From Phytohabitans rumicis (GTDB lineage: Bacteria > Actinomycetota > Actinomycetes > Mycobacteriales > Micromonosporaceae): a stretch of 64,000 nt of DNA. The DNA is taken from NCBI RefSeq assembly GCF_011764445.1, contig NZ_BLPG01000001.1, forward strand, positions 8,485,316 through 8,549,315. Direction: 5' to 3'. Below are positions 6,961 through 16,804 of this stretch, piece after piece (within the stretch, counting starts at the first letter, position 1; the number at the start of each line of letters is the position of its first letter). Below the pieces are notes generated by a model. That model was given only the letters and a program-made list of their open reading frames with translations, did no database searches and was not told the origin of the DNA. Both the position numbers and the translations under genes were made by a program.

Positions 6961-9337
6961 TGGATAGTCACCTCCGTGGTGAGTTGGCGGCCGTGGCCGA
7001 CGGTGCGTTCCGGGCCGACCAGCCGCACGGGTACGGCGTGCCGGTGGTCCGCGCTGGACGCGGACAGCCGCAGCTCCAGCGCGCCGGGCTCGACCACCCG
7101 CCGGCCGGAGCGCCCGGTGAACGAGGACAGGTCGGCGTGCACCCGGAAGTCCACGCGGCGCGCCTCGCCCGCGGCGAGCGGCACCCGGGCGTACCCGATG
7201 AGCCGGACCACCGGGCGGGTGATCTGCGCGATCGGGTCGTGCAGGTAGAGCTGGACCACGTCGACGCCGGCGCGCTCGCCGGTGTTGCGGACGGTGAGCG
7301 AGACGGTGACCGCGCCGTCGGTGGCGACGTTGGTGGGGCGCGCGGCGTCCACCGGCGCGCCGTCCACGCACAGGTCGTCCCACGCGAACGTCGTGTACGA
7401 CAGGCCGTGCCCGAACGCGTACAGCGGGGTCGGGTCGACCGACGTCACCGTGCCGGCGTGGGCCAGCAGCGGGCCGAGGTAGGTGGACGTCCCGCCGCCG
7501 GGCCGGCGCGGCACGCCGACCGGGAGCCGGCCGGACGGGCTGACCCGGCCGGACAGCACGCCGGCCACGGCGGGACCGCCCTCCTCGCCGGGGAAGAACG
7601 CCTGCACGGTCGCGGCGAGCCGGTCGGCGTACGCGCCCAGCGCGTAGGGTCGCCCGGCCAGCAGCAGCGCGACGACCGGCGTACCCGTGGCGAGCAGTGC
7701 CTCCAGGAGGCGGCCCTGGACGCCGGGCAGCGCGAGGTCTTCGGCGTCGCAGCCTTCGCCGGACGTGCCGTGGCCGAAGAGGCCCGCGCGGTCGCCGAGC
7801 ACCGCGACGCACACGTCGGCGGCCTCCGCGGCGGCCGCGGCCGCCGCGATCCCGGCGACGTCCGGACCATCCACATCACATCCGGGTACGTGGATGAGGG
7901 CGGCCCCGGGCAGTTCGGCGCGCAGGGCGGCGAGCGGGGTGGGGATGTCGATGCCGGCGGACAGCTCCGGGTGCTGGGAGCCGACGTGGCTGGGGAACGT
8001 GTAGCAGCCGAGCATCCCGGTGATGACGTCGGCGAGCGGGCCGACGACCGCGACCCGCGCGTCCGGCCGCAGCGGCAGGGTGCCGTCGTTGGCGAGCAGC
8101 ACCACCGACTCCTCGGCCAGCTCGCGGGCGAGCGCCCGGCTCGCCGGCGGGTCGAGGTCGATGCCGCCCTCCGTGACGCCTTCGAGCCTCGCCGGCAGCG
8201 GCTGCCACTCCGGGTCGAGCAGGCCCAGTTCGACCTTCTGCCGCAGCACCCGGCTGGCGGCGCGGTCGATGAGCGCCTCGGGGACGGTGCCGGCGCGTAC
8301 CGCGTCGACGAGGTCGGGGCCGAAGCTGCGTACGGTGGGCAGCTCGACGTCGAGGCCGGCGGCCAGCGCGAGCGCGGCGGCCTCGACCTCGTTCGCGGCG
8401 ATGCCGTGGTGCATCCGCAGGAACGACACGCCGAAGTAGTCCGCGACCACGGTGCCGGTGAAGCCCCACTCCTCGCGCAGCACCTCGGTGAGCAGCCAGG
8501 GGTCGGCCGCCGCGGGCACGCCGTCGATGTCGACGTACGCGTGCATGACGGACCGGGCGCCGCCGTCGCGGAGCGCCATCTCGAACGGCGGCATCAGCAC
8601 GTCGGCCAGCTCGCGGCGGCCCATGTGTACGGGGCGAAGTTGCGGCCGCCGATGGAGGCGGAGTAGCCGGCGAAGTGCTTGAGGGTGGCCACCACCCCGG
8701 CCGATTCGAGCCCCCGGACGAAGCCGGTGCCGACGGTCGCGACCAGGTACGGGTCCTCGCCGATGCTCTCCTCGGTGCGCCCCCAGCGCGGGTCACGGGT
8801 CACGTCGAGCACCGGCGCGAGCCCTTGGTGCAGGCCGAGCCGGCGCATGTCGGCGCCGATCCGGGCGGCCATCCGCTCGACCAGGTCGGGGTCGAAGGTG
8901 GCGCCCCAGGCCAGCGGCGTCGGGTAGACGGTGGCGCCCCAGGTCATCAGGCCGGTCAGGCACTCCTCGTGCGCCACGGCGGGGATCCCGAACCGCCCGG
9001 CGGCGACGATCTCGCCCTGCAGGCGGGCGAGCGCCCGGGCGCCGAGGGCGGCGTCGACCGGCGTGGTGCCGAACGGCCGGGTGAGCTGGCCGAGTCCACT
9101 GCGGACGAGCGCGTTCCAGTCGAGCGTGTCGTCGACCATCTCGTGCTGCTGCGGGGCCAGGTCGTCGGGGTTGGCGTTCGCGCCGAGCCAGAGGCTGTAG
9201 AGCTGGGCGACCTTCTCCTCCAGCGTGAGCCGGCCGAGGAGGTCGGCGACCCGCTTCTCCGCGGGAAGGCTCGGGTCCTGCCAGGGCCCGGGGCCGGCAA
9301 CCGCTTCCCCGACGGTGGCCGTTGTCTGTTCGCTCAC
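6957..9337 (-). pseudogene. GH3 family β-glucosidase/β-xylosidase, one-base frameshift
   Basis: Glycoside hydrolase family 3 gene split into two frames at about 8630. Adding one base there joins IGGRNFAP to MGRRELADV and gives a 793-residue protein. The N-terminal barrel has KHFAGY and RDPRWGR; the nucleophile Asp is in VVADYFGV; the second α/β domain and a C-terminal fibronectin-like domain follow. The start is the GTG at 9337 with AGGAG upstream. It has no signal peptide, so it would hydrolyse imported oligosaccharides. It is divergent from the sugar transporter and next to the oxidoreductase. The break looks like a sequencing error, because both halves are fully conserved. Confidence 0.85.
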
Positions 9338-9423
9338 GGAGGGGCTCTCCTGTCGTTTGGGCATGTTCCGGTAGCCGCATGCACCCCCACGTGCTGCGCG
9401 GCCGCAACGCTCGGACGTCTTTT

Positions 9424-9440
9424 CGGGAGCTTTCCGGAAA
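9424..9440. promoter_or_regulatory. Candidate LacI-type operator upstream of GH3
   Basis: TTTCCGGAAA, a perfect 10-bp palindrome, with an upstream CGGGAGC, lies about 90 bp before the GH3 start in the divergent region. It resembles, with mismatches, the sites near the GH10 and LacI genes. The remainder of 9338-9667 is AT-richer than its surroundings and probably holds both promoters. Confidence 0.35.
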
Positions 9441-9567
9441 CTCTAACGAACGTCGAGCGATCTATGTTGCCTTACGGTAACGCTTGGTTCCGCCGAACGA
9501 TAGGGCTTGACCGCCAGTTCACGCCGTCGTAGCGTGCGCCACATCACGACGAATTATCGGGCCGACG

Positions 9568-9581
9568 CCGAAAACTTCCGG
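9568..9581. promoter_or_regulatory. Candidate LacI-type operator upstream of sugar ABC transporter
   Basis: CCGAAAACTTCCGG, 87 bp before the solute-binding-protein start. It matches, with one base fewer in the middle, the sites CCGGAACACTTCCG (19474) and the complement of CGGAAGTGTTTCGG (19587) that flank the divergent xylanase and LacI promoters. This suggests one regulon. Confidence 0.4.
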
Positions 9582-9667
9582 GCGCCGGTGTCGGCCCTAG
9601 TCCAGGCGTACGTAGGACCCCCGGCCGGCGCGAGGCGTGCGCGCCGGCATTTCTGAAGGGACGGCAC

Positions 9668-10958
9668 ATGACGACCCCACGTACTTCTCGCGCAGACACA
9701 TACTCGGCCTCGCCGGCCTTGGTGCCGGCGCGGTCATCCTCGGCGGCTGCTCCGACGACGACAGTGGCGGCGGCTCCAGCGGCACGGCCGAAATCGAGTG
9801 GTGGCACATCGCGAACACCCCGCCGATGCTCCCGGTCTGGGACGAGCTGGCGAAGTCGTACCAGAGCAGCCACACCGGGGTCACCATCAAGATCACCCCG
9901 CTGGAGAACGAGGCGTACAAGGCCCGGCTCACCACGGTCACCCAGGCGGGCACCCCGCCGGACCTCTTCCACACCTGGGGCGGCGGCGTACTCAAGCAGC
10001 AGGTCGACGCCGGGCTGGTCAAGGACATCTCCGCCGACATCGCCGACGTCAAGTCCACCCTGACCGGGGTCGCGATGGGCCGTACGAGTTCGACGGCAAG
10101 TCGTACGGGTTGCCGGTTGACCAGGGCATGATCGGGTTCTGGTACAACAAGAAGCTCTTCGCGCAGGCGGGCATCTCCACCCCGCCGGCCACCTGGGGTG
10201 ACCTGCTCGCCGCGGTCACCAAGCTCAAGGGCGCCGGCGCCACGCCCATCGCCCTCGCCGGCAAGGACAAGTGGCCCGGCCACTACTACTGGGCGTACCT
10301 GGCCATGCGGATCGGCGGCCTGCAGCTGCTCCAGCAGGCCGGCGTGGACGGCAAGTTCGACAGCCCCGACTTCGTCGCCGCCGGCACGCGCCTGAAGGAG
10401 CTGGTCGACCTCCAGCCGTTCCAGAAGGGCTTCCTCGGCGCGGAGTACGGCAGCCCGGACGGCCAGGCCGCGACCATGGGCAACGGCAAGGCGGCGATGG
10501 AGCTGATGGGCCAGTGGGCGCCGTCGGTGCAGAAGGAGGCGTCCGGCAAGGGCCTCGGCGCCGACCTCGGCTTCTTCCCGTTCCCCGCGGTCGACGGCGG
10601 CAAGGGGTCGGCCAGCGACGCGTTCGGCGGCGGTGGCGGCTTCGCGGTCGGCAAGGACGCGCCGAAGGAGACGGTCGACTTCCTGAAGTTCCTGGTCTCC
10701 GTCGACAGCCAGAAGAAGGAGGCGGCGACCAACGCGATCGTGCCGGTCGTGAAGGGCGCCGAGGAGGCGCTGACCGACGCCAACCAGAAGGTCGTGGCGC
10801 AGACCCTCGCCTCCGCGACCGGATTCCAGCTGTACCTGGACCAGGCGTACGCGCCCGAGGTCGGCCAGGAGGTCAACGAGCAGGTGGCCCAGCTCATGGC
10901 CGGCAAGAGGAGTCCGGAGCAGGTGACGAAGGCCATCACCGAGACGGCGCAGCGGTAA
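9668..10958 (+). pseudogene. Sugar ABC transporter solute-binding lipoprotein, frameshifted
   Basis: Extracellular solute-binding protein family 1. SRRHIL is a twin-arginine motif and the signal ends at the lipobox LGGC. The mature part begins with IEWWHI and has GTPPDLFHTWGGG, GFWYNKKLF and PATWGDLL. One base is missing between 10080 and 10081; restoring it joins TLTGVAMG to PYEFDGKSY. A second probable loss near 9690 separates the well-placed ATG at 9668 (AAGGGA upstream) from the SRRHIL frame; otherwise an unbroken GTG start at 9637 would have to be used. Repaired length is about 430 residues. It is followed immediately by two permeases and imports oligosaccharides. Confidence 0.85.
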
Positions 10959-11981
10959 ATGTCATCCAGCACAAGTGACCGGGTCGGGGCGGGGCGTGCC
11001 GTGGAGGTCGTAGACCGCACGGCGCCCCCGCCCGCCGGGGCGTCACCGGAGGCCGGCGCACCCACGCGCCGGCACCGGGGCGGCCGGATCCTGACCATCG
11101 TCCTGTTCCTGCTGCCGGCGCTGGTCCTGTTCGGCACGCTGGTCCTGCTGCCGATGCTGCTCGCGATGTACACGAGCCTGTTCGACTGGAACGGGTTCGG
11201 CGGCCGGCCCACCGACTTCGTCGGGCTGGAGAACTTCCAGCGCCTGCTCACCGACGACATCTTCGTCGGCGACCTGCGTCGCGGGCTGCTGCTGATCGTG
11301 CTGTCGCTGCTGATCCAGCTTCCGCTGTCGCTCGGCATCGCCATGCTGCTCAACCAGAAGCTGCGCGGCCGGGCGTTCTACCGGCTGCTGTTCTTCGTGC
11401 CGTACGTGCTGTCCGAGGTCATCACCGGCGTGCTGTTCACGATGGTCTTCTCGCCCAACCGCGGGTTGGCGGGCCACATCGCGGGCTGGTTCGGCTTCCA
11501 CGACATCGGGGCGACCTGGCTGTCCGACCCGGAGACGGTGATGTACTCGCTGTTCTTCGTGATGACCTGGAAGTACTTCGGCTTCCACATGATCCTCTAC
11601 CTGGCCGGCCGGCAGAGCATCCCGAACGAGCTCATCGAGGCGGCCCAGGTGGACGGCGCGGGGAGCTGGCAGGCGTTCCGCCACGTCACCCTGCCGCTGC
11701 TCGGCCCCACGATCCGGATCAGTGTCTTCCTGTCCGTCATCGGCACCATCCAGCTCTTCGACCTGGTGTGGGTGCTCACCGGTGGCGGGCCGCTGCACGC
11801 GTCCGAGACACTCGCCGTCACGATGTTCAACGACGGCTTCCGGCGCTCCGACGTCGGGTACGCCAGCGCGACCAGCATCGTGATGCTGCTGATCAGCCTG
11901 GTCTTCGCCTTGTTCTACCAGCGCTTCATCATGCGCCGCGACATCGAGGGAGCGGTTACGGTCATGCAGGGCAAGAAGTGA
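10959..11981 (+). CDS. Sugar ABC transporter permease (MalF-type)
   Basis: A 340-residue integral membrane protein with a polar N-terminal extension of about 40 residues and six predicted membrane segments. The cytoplasmic EAA loop is visible as ELIEAAQVDGAGSWQAFRHV, followed by LPLL. The start ATG directly follows the stop of the binding protein, and the end overlaps the second permease by GTGA. No ATP-binding subunit is encoded here. Many actinobacterial sugar transporters share one MsiK-type ATPase encoded elsewhere. Confidence 0.92.
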   Translation: MSSSTSDRVGAGRAVEVVDRTAPPPAGASPEAGAPTRRHRGGRILTIVLFLLPALVLFGTLVLLPMLLAMYTSLFDWNGFGGRPTDFVGLENFQRLLTDDIFVGDLRRGLLLIVLSLLIQLPLSLGIAMLLNQKLRGRAFYRLLFFVPYVLSEVITGVLFTMVFSPNRGLAGHIAGWFGFHDIGATWLSDPETVMYSLFFVMTWKYFGFHMILYLAGRQSIPNELIEAAQVDGAGSWQAFRHVTLPLLGPTIRISVFLSVIGTIQLFDLVWVLTGGGPLHASETLAVTMFNDGFRRSDVGYASATSIVMLLISLVFALFYQRFIMRRDIEGAVTVMQGKK

Positions 11982-12811
11982 AGACGGGGGCTGCCCGGGT
12001 CAAGGGCGTGGTCCTCCAGGTGATCGTCTGGGTGATCGCGGCGGTCATCATCGTGCCGATCGCGTTCGGCGTCATCGGCGGCTTCAAGGACAACGCGCAG
12101 CTCTCGGAGAACCCGTTCGGGCTGCCGTCGCCCTGGGTCGCGTCGAACTACACCGACATCCTGGTCTCGGAGAACTTCTGGCGGCCGCTGTTCAACAGCA
12201 CGCTGATCGCGCTGGTGACCACGTTCGTGACGGTCGGCGTCTCCGCGATGGCGGGGTACGTCTTCGCGCGGTACGCGTTCCGCGGCCGGGAGTTCATCTT
12301 CACGCTCTTCACGATCGGGCTGATGTTTCCGTTCGCGGTGGCGATCCTGCCGCTGTTCATCCTGCTGCGCACGATGGGCCTGCTGAACAACCCGCTCGGC
12401 GTGATCCTGCCGCAGGCCGCGTTCGGGCTGCCGGTGACGATCATCATCCTGCGCTCGTTCTTCCGGACCATCCCCGCCGAGGTCGAGGAGGCGGCGATCC
12501 TCGACGGCTGCACCCCGTTCGGCTTCTTCTGGCGGGTACTCCTGCCGATGGCCCGGCCGGCGCTGGCCACGGTGTCGGTGCTGGCGATCGTGGCGAGCTG
12601 GAACAACTTCATGCTGCCGCTGGTGGTCTTCAACGACCCGAGCTGGTGGACGATCCCGATCGGGGTGCGGCAGTTCCAAGGGCAGTACTCGGACGACACG
12701 GCCCGGGTGCTCGCGTACGTGGTGCTCGCGATGGTGCCCGCGCTGGGCTTCTACGCGGTAGCGGAACGCCAGCTCATCGGCGGCCTGGCAACGGGGGCGA
12801 CGAAGGGCTGA
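11978..12811 (+). CDS. Sugar ABC transporter permease (MalG-type)
   Basis: A 277-residue membrane protein starting at the GTG at 11978, which overlaps the stop of the first permease. It has six predicted membrane segments and the EAA loop EVEEAAILDGCTPFGFFWRV, followed by LLPMARP. It pairs with the upstream permease to form the channel of a carbohydrate importer. The gene ends before a palindromic repeat that probably terminates transcription. Confidence 0.92.
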   Translation: MKTGAARVKGVVLQVIVWVIAAVIIVPIAFGVIGGFKDNAQLSENPFGLPSPWVASNYTDILVSENFWRPLFNSTLIALVTTFVTVGVSAMAGYVFARYAFRGREFIFTLFTIGLMFPFAVAILPLFILLRTMGLLNNPLGVILPQAAFGLPVTIIILRSFFRTIPAEVEEAAILDGCTPFGFFWRVLLPMARPALATVSVLAIVASWNNFMLPLVVFNDPSWWTIPIGVRQFQGQYSDDTARVLAYVVLAMVPALGFYAVAERQLIGGLATGATKG

Positions 12812-12817
12812 AGGGGT

Positions 12818-12869
12818 GTTAGGAAGGGACCCTTGCTATGCAAAAAGCGTTAACAAGGGGCCCTTCCTT
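12818..12869. terminator. Palindromic repeat family 2, copy 1 (bidirectional terminator)
   Basis: A ~52-bp palindrome with arms beginning TTAGGAAGGG and ending CCCTTCCTT around a GCAAAAAGCGTTAAC centre. It lies between two convergent genes. Further copies are at 16753-16804, 37956-38007 and 41526-41576. The stem with a short A-rich centre and its position at gene ends suggest a bidirectional terminator. Confidence 0.7.
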
Positions 12870-12874
12870 GCTCC

Positions 12875-13714
12875 TTAGACGGGGACGTTGAGGGTGGCGA
12901 CGTAGCCGGCGGAGACGCTGCCGGTCACGGTGGCCAACTGGTGTACGGCCTTGTCGTCGCTGAAGACGTTGTCGGTGGCCAGCGTGGTCTGCTTCATGTT
13001 GCTGACGCTCTGCTCGTAGCCGTCGGTGGCGTACACCGTGTTGCACACCGCCTCGGGCAGGGCGAGCTGCGACGTCGCGATCTTGTTGTCCGACGACGTC
13101 GCCTGGTCCAGGCTCGGGTAGACCTCGAAGTGGACGTGCGGCCACCGGCCCGAATAGGCGGCCGGGAAAATGCTCGTGAACGTCACCGTGCCGTCGTTTC
13201 CGGTCTCCTGGACGCCGCGCAGGTAGTTCTCGTTCGTGACGGCCTGGGAGTAGAGCGAGTAGTTGCCGTCGCGGTCGCAGTGCCACAAATAGACGGCCGC
13301 TCCGGAAAGAGCCGCGCAGTCGTTCGCGGTGTCCGTCAGGGTCAGCTTGATGGTCAGCGGCACGCCCTCCGCGGTGCCCGACGCGGAGCCGAAACTCGAC
13401 CGGATGTCGCTGCGCACGATGCCGCTCTGGCTCAGCACGTTCGGGCCGTTGGAGCCGTCGCCGGGGTACGGGCCGGCCGTCTCCTCGGGGATCTCCTCGC
13501 AGCTCCCCGATGCGGCGGTCGAGGTCGCGGCCGGCGTGGTCGCGGTCGCGCTCGTCGGGGTCGACGTGGCGGTCGCGGTGGGCGACTCGTCGTCGCCGCA
13601 CCCGACGAGCGTGGCGACTCCGGCGCCGGCGAAAAGTCCGAGGATCCGGCGCCGATCCCACAGCGTCGACACGTCGAATTGCAGCCCGCGGTCGTGCAGG
13701 TCATCGTGACTCAT
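12875..13714 (-). CDS. Secreted intradiol ring-cleavage dioxygenase-like lipoprotein
   Basis: A 279-residue protein with RRRILGLFAGAGVATLVGCG near the N-terminus, a twin-arginine-type signal ending in a lipobox Cys. A Thr/Ala/Pro-rich linker of about 40 residues follows. The dioxygenase-like β-sandwich then shows ETAGPYPGDG, AAVYLWHCDRDGNYSLYS and WPHVHFEVYPS, which supply the two Tyr and two His ligands expected for non-haem Fe(III). It would act outside the membrane on a catechol-type aromatic, perhaps lignin-derived. The substrate is not evident, and some members of this family are not proven enzymes. Confidence 0.8.
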   Translation of the reverse strand: MSHDDLHDRGLQFDVSTLWDRRRILGLFAGAGVATLVGCGDDESPTATATSTPTSATATTPAATSTAASGSCEEIPEETAGPYPGDGSNGPNVLSQSGIVRSDIRSSFGSASGTAEGVPLTIKLTLTDTANDCAALSGAAVYLWHCDRDGNYSLYSQAVTNENYLRGVQETGNDGTVTFTSIFPAAYSGRWPHVHFEVYPSLDQATSSDNKIATSQLALPEAVCNTVYATDGYEQSVSNMKQTTLATDNVFSDDKAVHQLATVTGSVSAGYVATLNVPV

Positions 13715-13779
13715 GTTTATTTTCCCTTTTGTCCCGACTCGGTGTTGGCCGTGACTATACCGAGGGACCGCTTGCCAGA

Positions 13780-15023
13780 ATGGTCCGCGTGACGATCCGG
13801 ACGCTGCTCGGCCCGCTGGCCAGCGGCAGGACGTACCGGCGCGGGGTGCACCTGCTGCTCGGTGCGGTGATCCTGCTGCCGTACGTGTTGCTGGGGGTCA
13901 CCTTCGCGCGGATGCTGACCGGCCCGCGCGAGTACCGTGGCGCGGCGCTGCTGCTGCTCGCGGTCACCGGGGCGATCGCCGCCGTGCCGGCGTTCATGCG
14001 CGGCACCCGGTCGCTGGAGATCGCCGCCGCCCGCGCCCTGCTCGGCGTCGACCTGCCCGACCCGCCGGCCGCGCCGCCGGCTCGGGAGACCCGGGTACGC
14101 GGTGCGCTCTGGTTCGGCGTCCACCTGGTGGCCGGCGGAGCCGTGGCGGCGGGCCTGCTCGTCGCGGTGCCGATGGCGTTCATCTTCGTGGCGGAGCTGT
14201 TTGGCGTGGCCACCGAGGCCACCGAGGGACTGCGGATCGGCCAGCCCTGGCTGTCGCTGCTCGGGGTGCTGCTCCTGGTCGGCATGGCGTACGCCGTCGC
14301 CGGGCTCGGCGCGCTGGCCGCCCTCATGGCGCCGGTGCTGCTCGGCCCCTCACCCGCGGAGGAGATCGCGGCCCTGGCGGCCCGCGCCGAGCGGCTCGCC
14401 GAACGCAACCGGCTCGCCCGCGAACTGCACGACTCGGTCGGGCACGCGCTGACCGTGACCACGCTCCAGGCGGCGGCCGCCCGGGAGGTGCTGGACAGCG
14501 ATCCGGAGTTCGCGCGCCGGGCGCTCGCCGCGATCGAGGACGCCGGGCGCGGGGCGATGGCCGACCTCGACTACGTGTTGGGCGTACTCCGGGATCGGGA
14601 GGACGAGCGCCGCGCGCCGCAACCGACGCTCGCGGACCTGGACCGGCTCGTGGCCGACGCCCGGTCGGCCGGGGTGGCGGTGCGGCTGGAGCGTGGGCCG
14701 CTCGACGCGGTGCCGGCGGCGGTGTCCCGGGAGGGGTACCGGATCGTGCAGGAAGGGCTGACCAACGCGGCCCGGCACGCCGGCCGGGTGCCGGTGACGC
14801 TGCGGGTGGCGGCGGCGAATGGCACCCTCGACATCGACGTGGCGAACCCGCTTCTCGCCCCAAAAGGGCAGCCGTATACCCGGCTCGGCGGGCATACGGC
14901 TGCCCTTTTGGGAACAGGGCGCGGGCTCGCCGGGATGCGGGAGCGGGTGACGCTGTTGGGCGGGCGGATGACCGCCGGCCCGGAAGGGGGAGCTGGCGCG
15001 TGGTCGTGAGGCTGCCGATATGA
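13780..15023 (+). CDS. Sensor histidine kinase (NarX/DesK type), frameshift near 3' end
   Basis: Four predicted membrane segments (first ~180 residues) precede the HisKA_3 motif RLARELHDSVGHAL with the phospho-accepting His. The C-terminal ATPase domain has EGLTNAARHAG (N box) and TGRGLAGMRERV (G box). The frame as read ends early at 15009. Adding one G in the run at 14986-14990 gives the usual ending SWRVVVRLPI with a stop at 15021-15023, overlapping the regulator start by ATGA. Between the N and G boxes an 18-codon perfect palindrome (14859-14912) is inserted in frame. The start ATG is at 13780. The signal sensed is unknown. Confidence 0.9.
14859..14912. repeat. 54-bp perfect palindrome inserted in frame in a kinase gene
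   Basis: Arms CCCAAAAGGGCAGCCGTAT (14859-14877) and its exact complement (14894-14912) enclose a 16-nt loop. The element is 54 bp, exactly 18 codons. It sits in the variable loop before the G box of the ATPase domain and adds PKGQPYTRLGGHTAALLG. No second copy was seen in this window. Confidence 0.9.
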
Positions 15024-15681
15024 CGGCCGTTCTTATCGTCGACGACGACGAGCTGATCCGGGTCGGGCTGCGGGCGATCATCGGTGCGCAGCCCGACCTG
15101 TCCGTGGTCGGCGAGGCGGCGGACGGCGCCGAGGTGCCGCCGCTGGTGGCCAAGCTGCGGCCGGACGTGGTGCTGATGGACGTGCGGATGCCCGCCGTCG
15201 ACGGCATCCAGGCCACCCGGCACCTGCTGGCCACGTCCGCCGATCCGCCGCGGGTGCTGGTGGTCACCACGTTCGAGAACGACGAGTACGTCTACGAGGC
15301 CCTGCGCGCCGGCGCGAGCGGGTTCCTGCTCAAGCGGGCCCGGCCGCAGGAGGTGGTCGACGCGATCCGGGTGGTCGCCCGCGGCGAGTCGCTGCTCTTC
15401 CCGACGGCTATCCGGCGGCTCGCGGCGGCGTACGGCGGGGGCGGCCGGGACGGGCTGCGCGGCGCCAAGCTGACCGAGCGCGAGGCCGGGGTGCTGCGGC
15501 TGATGGCGGCCGGCCGCTCCAACGCCGAGATCGCCGCCGAGCTGGTGGTCGGCGTCGAGACCGTCAAGACCCACGTCGGCAACGTGCTGACCAAGCTGGA
15601 CGCCCGCGACCGCACCCAGGCGGTGATCCGCGCGTACGAGTCCGGCTTCGTCCTCCCACGCGCGGGGAGGACGTTCACTAG
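15020..15681 (+). CDS. NarL/FixJ-type response regulator, probable 3' frameshift
   Basis: The receiver domain has DDDE at residues 8-11, the phosphorylated Asp in VVLMDVRMP, and conserved Thr and Lys in TTFEND and LLKRARP. The LuxR-type HTH follows (LTEREAGVLRLMAAGRSNAEIA, split by a turn, then VETVKTHVGNVLTKL). The uncorrected frame would run on for more than 800 codons of non-protein-like sequence over the next genes. One missing base in the C run near 15657 gives a stop at 15679-15681 and a normal length of 220 residues. It is partner of the overlapping kinase gene. Confidence 0.88.
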
Positions 15682-15725
15682 CGGGCGGGAAGACCCGGGG
15701 CACGGCCCGGCGGCAGGGTCGGGGT

Positions 15726-16757
15726 ATGACTGCTCGACTTGTCGCGGGGTGGGCCGCGGTGTACGGGACGTTGGCGCTTTTCTGGACGGCCACCGGGCGG
15801 GGGTTTCCGTTCGGGGAGAACGATCCGGACGGCGACGCGAGCCTGCTGCGCGGGCTCCCCGCCGAGGCCGGCGCGCCGCTGTTCGCCGCGGTCCTGGTCG
15901 CGACCGCGGTCGCGGCCGTCGGGATGGCCGGCCAGCCGCGGGTACGCCTGCGCGGCGCGCCCCGCACGCTCCTGCTCGCGTTCGGCTGGACGGTGGTGGC
16001 CGCGCTCCTGCTCGTCGTGCCGGACGCGCGGCTGCTGACCGTCGCCGGGTACGCCCCGATGCTCGTCATCGGCGCGCCGTTCGGCTGGCCGGACGTGGAC
16101 TACGCGGAGATCTTCACCTGGCCGCTGGCCAACATGGCGTTCAGCGTGGCAGGCGGTCTGCTGCTCGCCCGTGCGCTGCTGAGCTGGCAGTTCCGCACCG
16201 CCGGCGCGTGTGTCTCCTGTGGACGGAGCGGTCGTGCCCGCGGGTGGGCATCGGTCGGGTCCGCCGCCCGCTGGGGCCGCTGGGCCACATACCTGGCCGC
16301 GGCCATCCCGGTGGCGTACGCGCTGACCCGGTTCGCCTGGCTGGCCGCGGCGCTGCTCGGCTGGTCCGACGGGCACCTGGAGGAGTTCGACGGCGACGCG
16401 GTCGTGTGGGTGGGCGCCGGGCTGGGCGCGTTCGCTGTGGTGGGCGCGGTGCTGACCGTCGGCCTGGTACGCCCCTGGGGCGAGGTGTTTCCGCGCTGGG
16501 TGGTCGGGCTGGCCGGCCGCCGGGTGCCCGTCATGCTGGCCGTGGTGCCGGCGACGGTCGTGGCCGTCTTCGTGACCTCGGCGAGCCTGGGGCTGCTCAC
16601 CTCCGGCGTGCTGTGGGACCTGGCGGCGGGGGAGGGCTCGTGGCTAGCCCTCCCGATGCTGCTCTGGCCCGCCTGGGGCGCCGCCCTAGCGTTGGCTACC
16701 CTGGCCCACTACCTCCGCCGCCGCGGCGCCTGCCCGCGTTGCGGTTTGAGTGGTTAG
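15726..16757 (+). CDS. Multi-pass integral membrane protein of unknown function
   Basis: A 343-residue protein with about eight predicted membrane segments. Two cytoplasmic CxxC pairs (ACVSCGRSG in the middle and ACPRCG at the end) could bind a metal. The start ATG is 45 bp after the regulator, so it may be controlled by or act with the two-component pair. The stop codon TAG is the TAG of palindromic repeat copy 2, so the repeat defines the C-terminus. No family was recognised. Confidence 0.75.
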   Translation: MTARLVAGWAAVYGTLALFWTATGRGFPFGENDPDGDASLLRGLPAEAGAPLFAAVLVATAVAAVGMAGQPRVRLRGAPRTLLLAFGWTVVAALLLVVPDARLLTVAGYAPMLVIGAPFGWPDVDYAEIFTWPLANMAFSVAGGLLLARALLSWQFRTAGACVSCGRSGRARGWASVGSAARWGRWATYLAAAIPVAYALTRFAWLAAALLGWSDGHLEEFDGDAVVWVGAGLGAFAVVGAVLTVGLVRPWGEVFPRWVVGLAGRRVPVMLAVVPATVVAVFVTSASLGLLTSGVLWDLAAGEGSWLALPMLLWPAWGAALALATLAHYLRRRGACPRCGLSG

Positions 16758-16804
16758 GAAGGGCCCCTTGCTATGCAAAAAGCGATAACAGGGTGCCCTT
16801 CCTT
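16753..16804. terminator. Palindromic repeat family 2, copy 2 (bidirectional terminator)
   Basis: A second copy of the TTAGGAAGGG...CCCTTCCTT palindrome, with centre GCAAAAAGCGATAAC. It fills the gap between convergent genes exactly: the rightward gene takes its stop codon from the repeat and the leftward GH43 gene stops one base beyond it. Confidence 0.7.

Noticed and set aside
9637-9667. GTG at 9637 as the start of the sugar-binding protein
   Set aside because: Possible without a frameshift, but it lacks a good ribosome site and gives an odd leader. The ATG at 9668 with AAGGGA fits better if one base is missing near 9690.
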